The position numbers and the translations under genes were made by a program. Below, one piece after another: positions 26,513 through 41,093 of a stretch of DNA of 64,000 nt. The first letter of the stretch is position 1. Each line of letters opens with the position of its first letter. Where the stretch lies: the NCBI RefSeq assembly GCF_023374055.1, contig NZ_JAMBEP010000001.1, positions 682,001 through 746,000 of the forward strand, read 5' to 3'. Below the pieces are notes generated by a model that was not told the DNA's origin, searched no databases, and saw only the letters and a program-made list of their open reading frames with translations. This DNA is from Luteimonas galliterrae (GTDB lineage: Bacteria > Pseudomonadota > Gammaproteobacteria > Xanthomonadales > Xanthomonadaceae).

Positions 26513-27217
26513 TTACGCCGACGCTTCGCTCGATACCGCCCGTCGCAATGCCGCGCGCGCCAGCAGGCGCGTCGAGTCGAGCGTAGGCAGCGGCGAGTTA
26601 GAGTCGTCGATGATCAGCGGAATCTCTGTGCAGCCGAGCACCACGGCATCGCAGCCCTGCTCTTTCATCCGTCCGATCACTTGCCGGAAATAGGCGACGG
26701 ATTCGGGCTTGAACACGCCGTAGACCAGTTCGTCCATGATGATGCGGCTGATTTGGTCGCGTTCTTCGCCACTCGGACGCAAATATTCGAGGCCTTGAGC
26801 GGCGAATTTTTCCGGGTAGGTCTCGCTATCCACCAGCCAGCGCGTGCCGGTGATGCCGATGCGCCGAAATCCGCGCGTGGCGGCTTCGGACGCCACCGCT
26901 TCGGCGATATGCAGCCAGGGCAGCGGCGAACGCGCTGCGATGTACGGCAGCGCCTGATGGATGGTGTTGTCGGGGCAGATCAGGAAGTCGGCGCCGATTC
27001 TGGCAAGCTTTTCCGCCGAAGCGAGCATGATCTCGCCCACGCCCGGCCAGTCGTCGCGGTCCAAGCAAGCGACATAGTCGGCCAGCGACGGCGTGTGCAT
27101 CGAAATTTCAGGATGCGCATGCGGGCCGAGAAGTTTCGACCCTTCTGCGCAGAGGGTGCGATAACAAAGCGCAGCGCCTTCGGCGGAACAGGCGACGATG
27201 CCGATATGTCGGGTCAT
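26513..27217 (-). CDS. Aspartate/glutamate racemase-family protein
   Basis: 234-residue protein with the two-lobed Asp/Glu racemase fold. The second catalytic region VLGCTEIPLIIDDS carries the conserved Cys. The first region reads FLICPDNTIHQALP, where the residue just before NT is Asp rather than Cys; the Cys is two positions earlier. Proteins with such changes can still act on some amino acids or be related isomerases, so racemase activity is likely but not certain. Convergent with the beta-helix gene and separated from clpA by a terminator hairpin, so it appears to be transcribed alone. Confidence 0.82.
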   Translation of the reverse strand: MTRHIGIVACSAEGAALCYRTLCAEGSKLLGPHAHPEISMHTPSLADYVACLDRDDWPGVGEIMLASAEKLARIGADFLICPDNTIHQALPYIAARSPLPWLHIAEAVASEAATRGFRRIGITGTRWLVDSETYPEKFAAQGLEYLRPSGEERDQISRIIMDELVYGVFKPESVAYFRQVIGRMKEQGCDAVVLGCTEIPLIIDDSNSPLPTLDSTRLLARAALRRAVSSEASA

Positions 27218-27234
27218 GCGACGGGCTCCACGAC

Positions 27235-27256
27235 AAAGCGGGCCGAAGCCCGCTTT
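27235..27256 (-). terminator. Hairpin terminator downstream of clpA
   Basis: On the minus strand AAAGCGGGC, loop TTCG and GCCCGCTTT give a nine-pair stem with a stable tetraloop and end in TTT. It lies between the clpA stop and the racemase-like gene start. Confidence 0.7.
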
Positions 27257-27278
27257 TTCGGTCAGACTTCGGCGAACG

Positions 27279-29558
<2,280 letters not shown>

Positions 29559-29638
29559 GGGGCGGATGCCTCCGTTACGACTGCTGCCCTATCTGGGGAC
29601 GACTTCGGACCATTTCCATCCTAGGCCCCCGCCTCATC

Positions 29639-29959
29639 CTAGGCTTTTTCCATCGTGCACAGGAGGGGATGCTGATGCATACGGGAGAACTCGTTAACTT
29701 GGGCCACCTTCGACTCTGCCACTTCCCGGGTGTAGACGCCGCAAACGCCGCGGCCGCGGGTATGCACGTGCAGCATGATCTGGGTGGCTTTATCCAGGCT
29801 GAGCGAGAAGAAGCTCACCAGCACTTCCACCACGAAATCCATCGGCGTGTAGTCGTCGTTCAGCAATAGGACGGAATACAGCGGCGGCCGGGCCGTTTCG
29901 GGCTTGGCCGTCTCGACGATGGCGCCGTGGTCGCGGTCTTGATCGGTTTTCTTTGCCAT
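29639..29959 (-). CDS. clpS: ClpS adaptor protein
   Basis: 106-residue N-recognin that delivers N-degron substrates to ClpA. Core motif [20 protein letters not shown] holds the conserved [10 protein letters not shown] ligand pocket, followed by [20 protein letters not shown] and [15 protein letters not shown]. Length fits. Start ATG 29959 (MAKKTDQD). Lies 80 bases upstream of clpA and divergent from nudJ. Confidence 0.97.
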   Translation of the reverse strand: MAKKTDQDRDHGAIVETAKPETARPPLYSVLLLNDDYTPMDFVVEVLVSFFSLSLDKATQIMLHVHTRGRGVCGVYTREVAESKVAQVNEFSRMHQHPLLCTMEKA

Positions 29960-30079
29960 GGTCTCGATTATACGAACGTGCGGAAGGGGCGCGACGTGGA
30001 CGCGGCACCCCGTAACAAAGGAAAATAGGGGCGTGATGCGAATCGACAAGCTCATCCCGACCCACCCAGGACGCCGCGC

Positions 30080-30544
30080 ATGAGCTATCGCGAGGGCCGC
30101 TTCTGGCAGCCCGATGTGACCGTGGCCACGGTGGTGGTGCGCGACGGACGCCTGCTGTGCGTCGAGGAAAGGGTCAACGGCAGCCTGGTGCTCAACCAGC
30201 CGGCCGGCCATCTGGAACCGGACGAAAGCCTGGAGCATGCCGCCTTGCGCGAAACGCGCGAAGAAACCGGCTGGGACGTGCGCCTGACGGCCTTCATCGG
30301 CGCCTACCAGTGGAAGGCGCCGGAAACCCAGCGTCATTACCTGCGCTTCGCTTTCGCGGCGGACACTGTGTTCCACGATCCGCAACGATCGCTGGACGAA
30401 GGCATCGTGCGCGCGCTTTGGCTCACCCCCGACGAACTGCAGGCCGCACAGCCGCGCCACCGCAGCCCGCTGGTCTGGCGCGCGGTGACCGACTACCTGG
30501 CCGGACGGCGCTATCCGCTGGCCCTGGCCCAGCACTTGGCATGA
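30080..30544 (+). CDS. nudJ: NUDIX hydrolase, NudJ-type phosphatase
   Basis: 154-residue NUDIX enzyme. The Nudix box is [20 protein letters not shown] followed by TGW, with all metal-binding Glu residues present. N-terminal [17 protein letters not shown] matches NudJ, which hydrolyses nucleoside phosphates and thiamine pyrophosphate intermediates. The order nudJ-mnmA-hflD is the same as in E. coli (ymfB-mnmA-ycfC), which supports NudJ over other NUDIX types. The stop overlaps the mnmA start (ATGA). Confidence 0.9.
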   Translation: MSYREGRFWQPDVTVATVVVRDGRLLCVEERVNGSLVLNQPAGHLEPDESLEHAALRETREETGWDVRLTAFIGAYQWKAPETQRHYLRFAFAADTVFHDPQRSLDEGIVRALWLTPDELQAAQPRHRSPLVWRAVTDYLAGRRYPLALAQHLA

Positions 30545-31689
30545 GCGCGCCCCGGACCATCGTCGGCGTTTCCGGCGGCGTCGACTCTTCGGTCGCCGCG
30601 CTGCTGCTGCGCGACCGCGCCCTCGCCCATCCGGACGAGACGGTGGCCGGCCTGTTCATGCAGAACTGGGCCGACGACGGCAGCGGCGACTGCCGCGCCG
30701 AAGACGACCGCAAGGACGCCGTCGCGGTCTGCGGCCGGCTCGGGTTGCCGATCCATTTCCGCGATTTTTCGCGCGAGTACTGGGACGGCGTGTTCTCGCA
30801 CTTCCTGGCCGAATACGCCGCCGGGCGCACGCCCAATCCTGACGTGCTGTGCAACCGCGAGATCAAGTTCAAGCATTTCCTGGATGCGGCGCGCGACCTG
30901 GGCGCCGAGCGCATCGCCACCGGCCATTACGCGCGGGTCGAAAAGCGCGACGGCCGCTGGGCGCTGCTGCGGGCGGTCGACAGCGGCAAGGACCAGAGCT
31001 ATTTCCTGCACCAGCTCGGACAGGCGCAATTGTCGGCTACCGAGTTTCCGCTCGGCGGCATGCTCAAGCGCGATGTGCGCGCCCTCGCCGCCCAAGCCGC
31101 GCTGCCGACGGCGGAGAAGAAGGATTCCACCGGGATCTGCTTCATCGGCGAACGCGATTTCCGCGAATTCCTGTCGCGCTACCTGCCTGCCCGCGAAGGC
31201 GAAATCCGCACGCCCGACGGCCGCGCCGTCGGCACGCATGCCGGCGTCTTCTATTTCACCCTCGGCCAGCGCGAGGGGCTGAATATCGGCGGCGTGCGCG
31301 GTTTCGAAGCTGCGCCCTGGTATGTGGTCGGCAAGGACGTGGCGAACAACGTGCTGTACGTCGACCAGGGCATCGACAATGCGTGGCTGCAGTCGCGCAA
31401 CCTGTGGTCGGAAGGCGCGCACTGGATCGCCGGCCACCCGCCGGCGCAACGCTTCGCCTGCACCGCGCAGACGCGTTACCGGCAGGCGGCGGAAGCCTGC
31501 GAGGTGACCGTGCGCGACGACGGCACGCTGCAGGCGCGTTTCGCGCGCGACCAGCGCGCCGTCACCCCCGGCCAGTCGCTGGTGCTGTACGAAGGCGATG
31601 CCTGCCTCGGCGGCGCGGTGATCGCCGCCACCGATGCGCCGTTGGAACTCAGGCTGCACGCTCACACGGAAAGGAATTACGCAGCATGA
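30541..31689 (+). CDS. mnmA: tRNA 2-thiouridylase MnmA
   Basis: ATP-dependent sulfurtransferase that makes 2-thiouridine at U34 of tRNA Lys, Glu and Gln. The 382 residues show the PP-loop [16 protein letters not shown] (8-23) and both catalytic cysteines: Cys104 in [12 protein letters not shown] and Cys200 in [13 protein letters not shown]. The C-terminal beta-barrel follows. Length fits E. coli MnmA (368). Overlaps nudJ upstream and hflD downstream by ATGA each, so all three are coupled. Confidence 0.97.
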   Translation: MSAPRTIVGVSGGVDSSVAALLLRDRALAHPDETVAGLFMQNWADDGSGDCRAEDDRKDAVAVCGRLGLPIHFRDFSREYWDGVFSHFLAEYAAGRTPNPDVLCNREIKFKHFLDAARDLGAERIATGHYARVEKRDGRWALLRAVDSGKDQSYFLHQLGQAQLSATEFPLGGMLKRDVRALAAQAALPTAEKKDSTGICFIGERDFREFLSRYLPAREGEIRTPDGRAVGTHAGVFYFTLGQREGLNIGGVRGFEAAPWYVVGKDVANNVLYVDQGIDNAWLQSRNLWSEGAHWIAGHPPAQRFACTAQTRYRQAAEACEVTVRDDGTLQARFARDQRAVTPGQSLVLYEGDACLGGAVIAATDAPLELRLHAHTERNYAA

Positions 31690-32288
31690 ACCCGGCGATG
31701 CAGGAACGGATATTGGCCCTGGCGGGCTTGGCGCAGGCGCTGCAGCAGGTGCGCCGGATCGCCGAAACCGGACAATCGGATGCGAGCGTGGTGGCTACGG
31801 CCATCGACTCGGTGTTCCGGATCGATGCCGAATCGCCGCTGGCGGTCTACGGCGACGCGTCCTCACTGCAGCCCGGTTTGCGGCTGGTGCGCGAGTACCT
31901 GGGCAGCGGCAGCGAAGATCCGCTGCTGCCCAAGCTGGCGCTGGCAGTGCTGCAGATCGAGCGCAGCTTCGTCGGCGACGCCGAAGCGGTGAATCAGGTG
32001 CAGCGCGGCATCGCCTCGCTGGCGCCGGCGGCCGAGCGGCTGGGAAGCGCGCATCCGGACATCCTGGCCGGGCTGGGCAGCCTTTATGCCGGCACTATCA
32101 GCCAGTTGCGCCCACGGGTGATGGTGCAAGGCAATCCGCACTATCTCGGCCAGGCCGGAGTCGTGGCTGAAATCCGCTCGATCCTGCTCGCCGCGCTGCG
32201 CTCGGCGGTGCTGTGGCGGCAGTTGGGCGGCAGTTTCTGGGATTTTTTCCTGCGCCGCAGGGAGATGCTGGAAGCCGCTGGCGGCTAA
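31686..32288 (+). CDS. hflD: High frequency lysogenization protein HflD homologue
   Basis: 200-residue helical membrane-associated protein. [20 protein letters not shown] near the N terminus and [20 protein letters not shown] near the C terminus are HflD signatures. Length matches E. coli HflD (213). It follows mnmA with a four-base overlap as in E. coli. Physiological role is unclear beyond effects on phage lambda lysogeny in E. coli. A terminator begins inside the stop region. Confidence 0.92.
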   Translation: MNPAMQERILALAGLAQALQQVRRIAETGQSDASVVATAIDSVFRIDAESPLAVYGDASSLQPGLRLVREYLGSGSEDPLLPKLALAVLQIERSFVGDAEAVNQVQRGIASLAPAAERLGSAHPDILAGLGSLYAGTISQLRPRVMVQGNPHYLGQAGVVAEIRSILLAALRSAVLWRQLGGSFWDFFLRRREMLEAAGG

Positions 32289-32300
32289 CGCCGCTTTTTT
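32281..32300 (+). terminator. Rho-independent terminator of nudJ-mnmA-hflD
   Basis: GCGGC, loop TAAC and GCCGC followed by TTTTTT. The hflD stop codon TAA lies in the loop. Confidence 0.8.
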
Positions 32301-32421
32301 GCTGTTCCTCCCCCTTTGAAAAAGGGGACCGAGGGGGATTTGCTCTTCGATCCGGAGTAAAAAAAGCCAAAGCAGAAGCAAATCCCCCATAGCCCCCTTT
32401 TTCAAAGGGGCGACAGCAAAA
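32299..32421. repeat. Inverted repeat with CCCCCTTTGAAAAAGGGG units (family D)
   Basis: TTGCTGTTCCTCCCCCTTTG and its mirrored partner (CAAAGGGGCGACAGCAA, ending 32421) flank a centre with GAGGGGGATTTGCT and AGCAAATCCCCC. Each end also contains its own small hairpin (CCCCTTT GAA AAAGGGG). The form resembles widespread non-coding palindromic elements; nothing coding is visible inside. Confidence 0.85.
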
Positions 32422-32557
32422 ACCACAGCGGATGCTTGCCATACGACGTTGGTCTGTACCGCATGGATGCTGCGTCCGAACGCCGCTTACGGCATAATAA
32501 GCAGGCTAACCGCGGTGTTTTCCTCCCGCCCTCCCCGCCATACCGCCAGGAGCCTTC

Positions 32558-35323
<2,766 letters not shown>

Positions 35324-35343
35324 TCTTCGCTTCGTAACGCAGC

Positions 35344-35376
35344 GAAAGGGCGGCCTGGCCGCCCTTTCCGCTTTTT
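35344..35376 (+). terminator. Rho-independent terminator of acnA
   Basis: GAAAGGGCGGC, loop CTG and GCCGCCCTTTC form an 11-pair stem followed by CGCTTTTT. Strong and directly downstream of acnA. Confidence 0.92.
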
Positions 35377-35477
35377 GTAGGAGCGGCTTTAGCCGCGAGC
35401 TCTTCCCTCCAAGCTCTCGCGAACACGTAGCGAAAGCTCGCGGCTAAAGCCGCTCCTACAAAACGGCCGCTCCTACG
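35377..35477. repeat. REP-like inverted repeat, family A copy 4
   Basis: TGTAGGAGCGGCTTTAGCCG and CGGCTAAAGCCGCTCCTACA with a 45-base centre, plus an extra half unit (GCCGCTCCTACGA). It fills the gap between the acnA terminator and the convergent lipoprotein gene. Confidence 0.9.
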
Positions 35478-35495
35478 AAAAAACGGAAGGCGGGC

Positions 35496-35969
35496 TCAGA
35501 GTTCGGGCTTCCAATCGGCGCTGGTCATGCGCCACTCGTCGCCTTCCATTCGCCATCCGGTTTCGACGTCGTAAATCTGGGCCGAATCGGGCAGAAGGCG
35601 CCCCGACCCGCCCGTGGCCGCCGCGGTGAAACGCACGGTCGCATGCCGGTCGCGCACCCGCACGTCCAACGGCCCGAACGTGAGGCTCACCGCGTCGTGG
35701 CGCATCAGCATGAGCGCCGCCAGGCGCCGTGCGCCTGTGCGGTCCAGGCCGTCGGGACCGATGAAATCCTCGGCCAACGCTTCTTCGACCGCGTCCGCGT
35801 CGCGCGCTTCGATGCCTTGCCGCAATTCCGCCAGGCGCTGCCGCAAGGCTTCTTCCGGCGGCGTTTTCGAACACGCAGCGAACAGCCACGCGCCGACCAG
35901 GGCGCAGGCGAACATACGCAAGCAGGCTTGCGGGAATGGTGTTCGGCGATTCGAAGCGGATCCGGACAT
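35496..35969 (-). CDS. Lipoprotein with NTF2-like fold
   Basis: 157-residue predicted lipoprotein. A basic N terminus and hydrophobic segment (MFACALVGAWLFAACSK) end in a lipobox with Cys33. The mature part (EEALRQRLAELRQGIEARDA, then AEDFIGPDGLDRTGARRLAA and the strand segment DVRVRDRHATVRFTAA) has the helix-then-sheet order of SnoaL/NTF2-like domains. Function unknown. It lies between acnA and rpfB on the opposite strand and diverges from rpfB. Start ATG 35969. Confidence 0.8.
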   Translation of the reverse strand: MSGSASNRRTPFPQACLRMFACALVGAWLFAACSKTPPEEALRQRLAELRQGIEARDADAVEEALAEDFIGPDGLDRTGARRLAALMLMRHDAVSLTFGPLDVRVRDRHATVRFTAAATGGSGRLLPDSAQIYDVETGWRMEGDEWRMTSADWKPEL

Positions 35970-36129
35970 GGCGGCTCGGAAGCGGCGAGAAAGATCACGC
36001 TAGCACGCCGCGCTCAGGTCTCGACAGCGGTGCTGCGATCCGCCTTGCCAGCCTCTAGAGCCTATGCTCCAATCCCGGCAGGCGCCGCGCGCCTCAGCCA
36101 AGAATCATCACACGATGGGGGAAATCGCA

Positions 36130-37818
36130 GTGGATCAAGAACGTCCGTGGCTGTCCAGCTACCCGGCCGGCGTGCCGGCCGAGATCGATCTGGAGCAATT
36201 CCCTTCCATCGTTTCGGTGCTGGAATCCTCGTTCGAGCAGTTCCGCGACAGACCCGCGTTCAGCAACCTCGGCAAAACCCTGAACTACGACGAGATCGAT
36301 CGGCTCAGCCGGCAGTTCGCCGCCTACCTGTTGGGCGAACTGAAGCTCAAGAAGGGCGATCGGGTCGCGATCATGATGCCGAACTGCCTGCAGTACCCGA
36401 TCGCGACGTTCGGGATCCTGCGCGCGGGCCTGGTGGTCGTTAACCACAATCCGCTGTACACGGCGCGCGAACTGCGCCACCAGTTGCAGGACTCCGGCGC
36501 CAAGGCGATCGTGGTGCTCGACAACTTCGGCCACACGCTGCAGCAGGTGCTGGCCGAGACGGAAGTCAAGCACGTGATCGCCACCGGCTTGGGCGACATG
36601 CTCGGCTTCCCCAAGGGCGCGATCGTCAACTTCATGCTGAAGAACGTGAAGAAGATGGTGCCCGACTACGACATCCCCGGCGCCATCCGCTTCAAGGACG
36701 CGCTCACGCTGGGCCAGCGGCATGCGCTGCCGGAAGTCGTCATCGAACCCGGCGATATCGCCTTCCTGCAGTACACCGGCGGCACCACCGGCGTGGCCAA
36801 GGGCGCGATCCTGACCCACCGCAACCTGGTCGCCAACATGCAGCAGGCGTCGGCGTGGATCGGCACCAACATGGAGATGGGCAAAGAGATCATCATCACC
36901 GCGATCCCGCTGTACCACATCTTCGCGCTGACGGCGAACGGCCTGGTCTTCATGAAGTTCGGCGGCATGAACTACCTGATCACCAACCCGCGCGACATGC
37001 CCGGCTTCGTCAAGGAGCTGGGCAAGGTGAAGTTCTCCGCGATCACCGGCGTCAACACGCTGTTCAACGGCCTGCTCAATACGCCGGGCTTCGACAAACT
37101 CGATTTCTCGCACCTGAAACTGACCTTGGGCGGCGCGATGGCGGTGCAGCGCGCCGTCGCCGACCGCTGGAAGAAGGTCACCGGCGTGACGCTGGTGGAA
37201 GCCTACGGCTTGACCGAAACTTCGCCGGCCGCCTGCATCAATCCGCTCGACCTGGCCGATTACAACGGCGCGATCGGCCTGCCGATCTCTTCCACCGACG
37301 CCTGCGTGAAGGACGACGACGGCAACCGACTGCCGATGGGCCAGGTCGGCGAGCTGTGCATCAAGGGCCCGCAGGTGATGAAGGGGTATTGGCAGCGCCC
37401 CGAGGAAACCGCGAACGTCATCGACGCCGACGGCTGGCTGCATACCGGCGACATGGCGAAGATGGACGGGAAAGGCTATTTCTATATCGTCGACCGCAAG
37501 AAGGACATGATCCTGGTCTCGGGCTTCAACGTGTATCCGAACGAAGTCGAGGATGTGATCGCGCTGATGCCGGGCGTGTTGGAAGTGGCCGCGGTCGGCG
37601 TGCCGGACGAGAAGTCCGGCGAGGCGGTGAAGGTCGTGATCGTGAAGAAGGATCCCGCCCTGACCGCCGACCAGGTCAAGGCCCATGCCCGTGAGAACCT
37701 CACCGGGTACAAGCAGCCCAAATTCGTGGAATTCCGAACCGAGCTGCCCAAGACCAATGTCGGCAAAATCTTGAGGCGGGAGCTGCGGGATCCGCCTTCT
37801 ACGACAGCTGTCGGCTAG
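36130..37818 (+). CDS. rpfB: Long-chain acyl-CoA ligase RpfB (FadD-like)
   Basis: Acyl-CoA synthetase that activates free fatty acids and, in Xanthomonas, turns over the DSF signal. The 562 residues align with E. coli FadD throughout: [20 protein letters not shown], the P-loop-like AMP motif [53 protein letters not shown] and [20 protein letters not shown] prefer GTG 36130 as start since GGGGGA lies 7-8 bases before it and the resulting N terminus ([15 protein letters not shown]) matches FadD/RpfB; ATG 36115 is an alternative with five more residues but no clear binding site. rpfF follows. Confidence 0.95.
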   Translation: MDQERPWLSSYPAGVPAEIDLEQFPSIVSVLESSFEQFRDRPAFSNLGKTLNYDEIDRLSRQFAAYLLGELKLKKGDRVAIMMPNCLQYPIATFGILRAGLVVVNHNPLYTARELRHQLQDSGAKAIVVLDNFGHTLQQVLAETEVKHVIATGLGDMLGFPKGAIVNFMLKNVKKMVPDYDIPGAIRFKDALTLGQRHALPEVVIEPGDIAFLQYTGGTTGVAKGAILTHRNLVANMQQASAWIGTNMEMGKEIIITAIPLYHIFALTANGLVFMKFGGMNYLITNPRDMPGFVKELGKVKFSAITGVNTLFNGLLNTPGFDKLDFSHLKLTLGGAMAVQRAVADRWKKVTGVTLVEAYGLTETSPAACINPLDLADYNGAIGLPISSTDACVKDDDGNRLPMGQVGELCIKGPQVMKGYWQRPEETANVIDADGWLHTGDMAKMDGKGYFYIVDRKKDMILVSGFNVYPNEVEDVIALMPGVLEVAAVGVPDEKSGEAVKVVIVKKDPALTADQVKAHARENLTGYKQPKFVEFRTELPKTNVGKILRRELRDPPSTTAVG

Positions 37819-37850
37819 GCCGGCTTTCCCCTGCATGAACGACTTCTAGT

Positions 37851-37869
37851 CCCCCGGCCGGTCCGGGGG
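37851..37869 (+). terminator. Hairpin between rpfB and rpfF
   Basis: CCCCCGG and CCGGGGG pair around CCGGT, 32 bases after the rpfB stop. No T-run follows, so it may attenuate or protect rather than end transcription. AT-richer sequence after it (ATCTTTAGATTTGG, 37880-37893) could hold an rpfF promoter. Confidence 0.45.
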
Positions 37870-37965
37870 CGGGCTTGCATCTTTAGATTTGGTTCAGGTG
37901 TAGGATCGTCGCGCGGGCGGCCTGTCCGCCTAATGTCGATCCTTTGCCCTGTCCGGAGCCCCGCC

Positions 37966-38868
37966 ATGTCCTTGCTCGAACGCGTCCCCGTCACTCTCGA
38001 TCCGTCCCTGGTCCGCCACGTCACCGACGAAACCGGCCAAGCCGATTGGTGCTACATGCACGCCAATCCCTCGGACGTCTATCACCCCTGCTTCTCCGAA
38101 CGCCTGCTGCAAGAGATGAAGCGCAGCCAGGAACGCATTCGCCGCAAGCTGGCGGCCGATAGCGATCCGAAAGCCGGCATCCACCACCTTGTGCTCGCTT
38201 CCGATGCCGACGTGTTCAACCTCGGCGGCGACCTCGCACTGTTCTCGCACCTGATCCGCAGCGGCAACCGAGGCCGCCTGTTGGAATACGCGCGCCTGTG
38301 CGTCGAAGTGGCCTACAACTTCTCGCGCCTGTACGAAGACCGCGTGCACAGCATCGCCGTGATCCAAGGCGACGCGCTGGGCGGCGGTTTCGAAGCCGCA
38401 CTGTGCTGCCACACCATCATCGCCGAGGAAGGCACCGGCATGGGCTTCCCGGAAGTCCTGTTCGACCTGTTCCCGGGCATGGGCGCCTACACCTTCCTGA
38501 CTCGCCGCGTGTCGCCGGCGCAGGCCGAGCGGATGATGCTCGACGCGCGCGTCTACCCGGTCGAGGAGCTGCTGCAGATGGGCGTGGTGGACTACGTGGT
38601 GCCCAAGGGCGAAGGCCAGCAGTTCGCGCGCGAGCTGATCCGCAAGCACAAGCGCATGGGCAACGCGCTGCGTTCGATGAACGCGATCCGCCAGGCCTGC
38701 AAGCCGGTGTCGCTGGACGAGCTGCTGGCAGTCACCACCGAGTGGGTCGACGCCGCAATGCGCCTCAACGACCGCGCGCTGCGCACCATGGAACGCCTGA
38801 TCCGCGCCCAGCAACGCCGCGCCGAAACCGTCACGCCGCAAACGCTGCAGCAGGCCATCTCGGCTTAA
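37966..38868 (+). CDS. rpfF: DSF synthase RpfF
   Basis: Crotonase-fold enzyme that makes the diffusible signal factor (cis-2-unsaturated fatty acid) from acyl-ACP by dehydration and thioester cleavage. The 300 residues include the two catalytic glutamates, Glu143 in GGGFEAALCC and Glu163 in MGFPEVLFDLFPGMGAY, equivalent to Glu141 and Glu161 of Xanthomonas campestris RpfF (289 residues). Start ATG 37966 has CCGGAG 8 bases upstream; an in-frame ATG at 37933 is less likely. Cotranscription with rpfB is plausible. Faces the sensor gene rpfC head to head at their 3' ends. Confidence 0.96.
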   Translation: MSLLERVPVTLDPSLVRHVTDETGQADWCYMHANPSDVYHPCFSERLLQEMKRSQERIRRKLAADSDPKAGIHHLVLASDADVFNLGGDLALFSHLIRSGNRGRLLEYARLCVEVAYNFSRLYEDRVHSIAVIQGDALGGGFEAALCCHTIIAEEGTGMGFPEVLFDLFPGMGAYTFLTRRVSPAQAERMMLDARVYPVEELLQMGVVDYVVPKGEGQQFARELIRKHKRMGNALRSMNAIRQACKPVSLDELLAVTTEWVDAAMRLNDRALRTMERLIRAQQRRAETVTPQTLQQAISA

Positions 38869-38910
38869 GGGGCTTCAGGCAAGGGGAACTGAAGGGAATC
38901 AGGGGGACGT

Positions 38911-38931
38911 CCACACCCGACGCGGGTGTGG
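38911..38931. terminator. Hairpin between convergent rpfF and rpfC
   Basis: CCACACCC, loop GACGC and GGGTGTGG form a perfect 8-pair stem in the 76-base gap between the two 3' ends. It has no T-run on either strand. Confidence 0.5.
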
Positions 38932-38944
38932 TCAGCCCGGCCGC

Positions 38945-41092
38945 TCAGGAAGCGTCGGGGCCAGGCATCGAAGAGCCTGGCGTGTCTGGACTCGTGCGGG
39001 TCAAACGCACCACTTCGTTGCGGCTCTGCTCGGAAACGGCGGACAACTGCTGGGTCAGTTCGCCGACCAGCCGCGAATAGTCGCGCGCGAGCGTCTCGTC
39101 GCTGGCGCGCATGGCGTAAGAGCAGCGCTCGGCGATGAATTGCGCACCCAGGTTTTCGGCCACGCCCTTGAAGGCGTGAGCCGCTTCGCGGAAATCGCCC
39201 CAGTTCTTGGCGGCGCCGGTCTGGCCCAATTCGGCCAGGCAGCCGGCGGCGTCCTTGAGGCATTGTTCGACGAAATCTCGCAGGAACGGCTCGCCCAAGC
39301 CCATCTCCGCCAGTTCCTTCAGCACCGCCGGATTGGTGACCGGCCTGGCCGACTCGCTGACCGGGCGCACCGCCGGCGTCTTCTGCGGGCTCATCACGTC
39401 GGCGATGGTTTCCAGCAGCTTGCCGACCACCACAGGTTTGGTGAGGAAGGCCTGCGCGCCGGCTTCCTCGGCGTCGCGCGAGGCTTGCGGCGTGGCGTCG
39501 GCGCTGAGCACGATTATCGGCGTACGCTTGCTGCCGGCCTGCATGAAACGCAACTGGCGGATCACGTCCAGGCCGCTGAGCTGGGGCATGTGCATGTCGA
39601 TCACGGCCAAGTCGACGTTGCCCACCTCGATCATGTCCAGCGCCTGCTCGCCGTCGTTGGCGGCCTGCACGCGATGGCCCGCGCGCTCCAGGATGCGCGT
39701 CACCACCGTGCGGTTGGCGTGCTGGTCGTCGGCGATCAGGATCCGCAGCGGCCGTACCCGCGCCTTGTGGCGGATGAAGGGGTCGTCGAAGGCGACGATG
39801 TTGCCCGGCCCCTCGTCGATCTCGCGCTGCGTTTCGCCGCGGCGTACGCGCATCGGCAGCCGCACCCAGAAATGGCTGCCGCCGCCGGGGTTGTCTTCCA
39901 GCCCGATCTCGCCTTCCAGCAGCAGCGCCAGAGTCTTGGCGATGGTGGTGCCCAGGCCGGTGCCGCCGAAACGGCGGGTCGGGCCGCTGTCGACCTGCTC
40001 GAAGGCGCCGAAGATGCGTTCCTTGGCGTCTTCGGGGATTCCGATGCCGGTGTCGCGCACCGAGAACAGCAGTTGCGCGCGGTCGCCATCGACGCTCTGG
40101 GTCTTCACCGACAGCGACACTTCGCCCTGCTCGGTGAACTTGACCGCGTTGTGCATCAGGTTGAGCAGTATCTGGTTGAGGTGCGCGCCGTCGCCGTGCA
40201 GCAGCACCGGCACGTCCTTGTCGATGCCGACCTTCAGCGTCAGCCCCTTGCCCACCGCCTGCGGCTGCAGCATCTTCTGCAGGCGCTCGATCTGGTCGGC
40301 CAGGTTGAAATCGGCGTCCTTGCGCTGCAGCTTGCCGGTCTCGATCGCGGAGATGTCGAGCACGTCGTCCACCAGCAGCAGCAAGGTCTGAGCGGAGGTG
40401 TGGATGACTTCCGCATATTCCTTCTGCTCGGGCCCGAGCTTGGTGCCGCGCATCAGTTCGGCCATGCCGATGATGCCGTTAAGCGGCGAACGGAACTCGT
40501 GGCTCATGTTGGCCAGGAAGCGCGTCTTGGCGGCATTGGCGCGCCGAGCCTCCTCGGTGACGCGCTGCAGGCTCTTGAGCAGCGACGACAGGTACCCGGG
40601 GATGGCGATCAGCCCGAACCACAGGCCACCGGCCAGGTAAGGCTGCTGGCGCCAGTAGTCGTTGGCCAGGATCACCGCCATGAACGAGAGCGAAGACAGC
40701 CCCACCGCCGAATACAGGTAGAACGTGCCGTAACGCAAGCCGTTGCCGATGGTCACCCACATGGTGATCACGTACAGCGGCGCCAACGCCTCGGCGTTGA
40801 GCGACATCAGCACGGCCAGCGTGGTGTAGTCGGCCAGCATGCCGATCCAGCGGCGCAGGTGCGACACGCCGGGATGGATCACGATGCCCGCCAGCAGGCC
40901 GAAGCCCACCAGCGTCTCCACCGCCATCACCAGCAGCATCGGCCGGACGTTGGCGTTGTCGCCGAACTGCTGCAGGCTCCACAGATAAGTCAGGATCAGC
41001 GATGCGATCGCCAAACGCACGATCGCCTGCCCATGTTCGCTGTCGGGGCGGTGCGCCAAGCGCTGCTTCAAGGCGGCGAGCGAGGCACGCAT
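38945..41092 (-). CDS. rpfC: DSF sensor hybrid histidine kinase RpfC
   Basis: Membrane receptor for DSF. The 715 residues comprise a short N-terminal juxtamembrane segment (PDSEHGQAIVRLA, residues 16-28, matching the DSF-binding segment described in Xanthomonas), about six membrane helices (26-173), a HisKA domain with phospho-acceptor His198 (ANMSHEFRSPLNGIIG), an ATPase domain (N-box LNLMHNAVKF, G1 DTGIGIPEDA), a receiver with Asp499 (LAVIDMHMPQ) and an HPt domain with His639 (REAAHAFKGVAENLGA). It phosphorelays to RpfG and also binds RpfF. One base separates its ATG from the rpfG stop. Confidence 0.96.
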   Translation of the reverse strand: MRASLAALKQRLAHRPDSEHGQAIVRLAIASLILTYLWSLQQFGDNANVRPMLLVMAVETLVGFGLLAGIVIHPGVSHLRRWIGMLADYTTLAVLMSLNAEALAPLYVITMWVTIGNGLRYGTFYLYSAVGLSSLSFMAVILANDYWRQQPYLAGGLWFGLIAIPGYLSSLLKSLQRVTEEARRANAAKTRFLANMSHEFRSPLNGIIGMAELMRGTKLGPEQKEYAEVIHTSAQTLLLLVDDVLDISAIETGKLQRKDADFNLADQIERLQKMLQPQAVGKGLTLKVGIDKDVPVLLHGDGAHLNQILLNLMHNAVKFTEQGEVSLSVKTQSVDGDRAQLLFSVRDTGIGIPEDAKERIFGAFEQVDSGPTRRFGGTGLGTTIAKTLALLLEGEIGLEDNPGGGSHFWVRLPMRVRRGETQREIDEGPGNIVAFDDPFIRHKARVRPLRILIADDQHANRTVVTRILERAGHRVQAANDGEQALDMIEVGNVDLAVIDMHMPQLSGLDVIRQLRFMQAGSKRTPIIVLSADATPQASRDAEEAGAQAFLTKPVVVGKLLETIADVMSPQKTPAVRPVSESARPVTNPAVLKELAEMGLGEPFLRDFVEQCLKDAAGCLAELGQTGAAKNWGDFREAAHAFKGVAENLGAQFIAERCSYAMRASDETLARDYSRLVGELTQQLSAVSEQSRNEVVRLTRTSPDTPGSSMPGPDAS

Positions 41093-41093
41093 C

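Noticed and set aside
32299-32421. Miniature transposable element with internal gene or CRISPR-like spacing
   Set aside because: Only two mirrored halves, no regular spacing, no coding content and no target-site duplication that I can identify.
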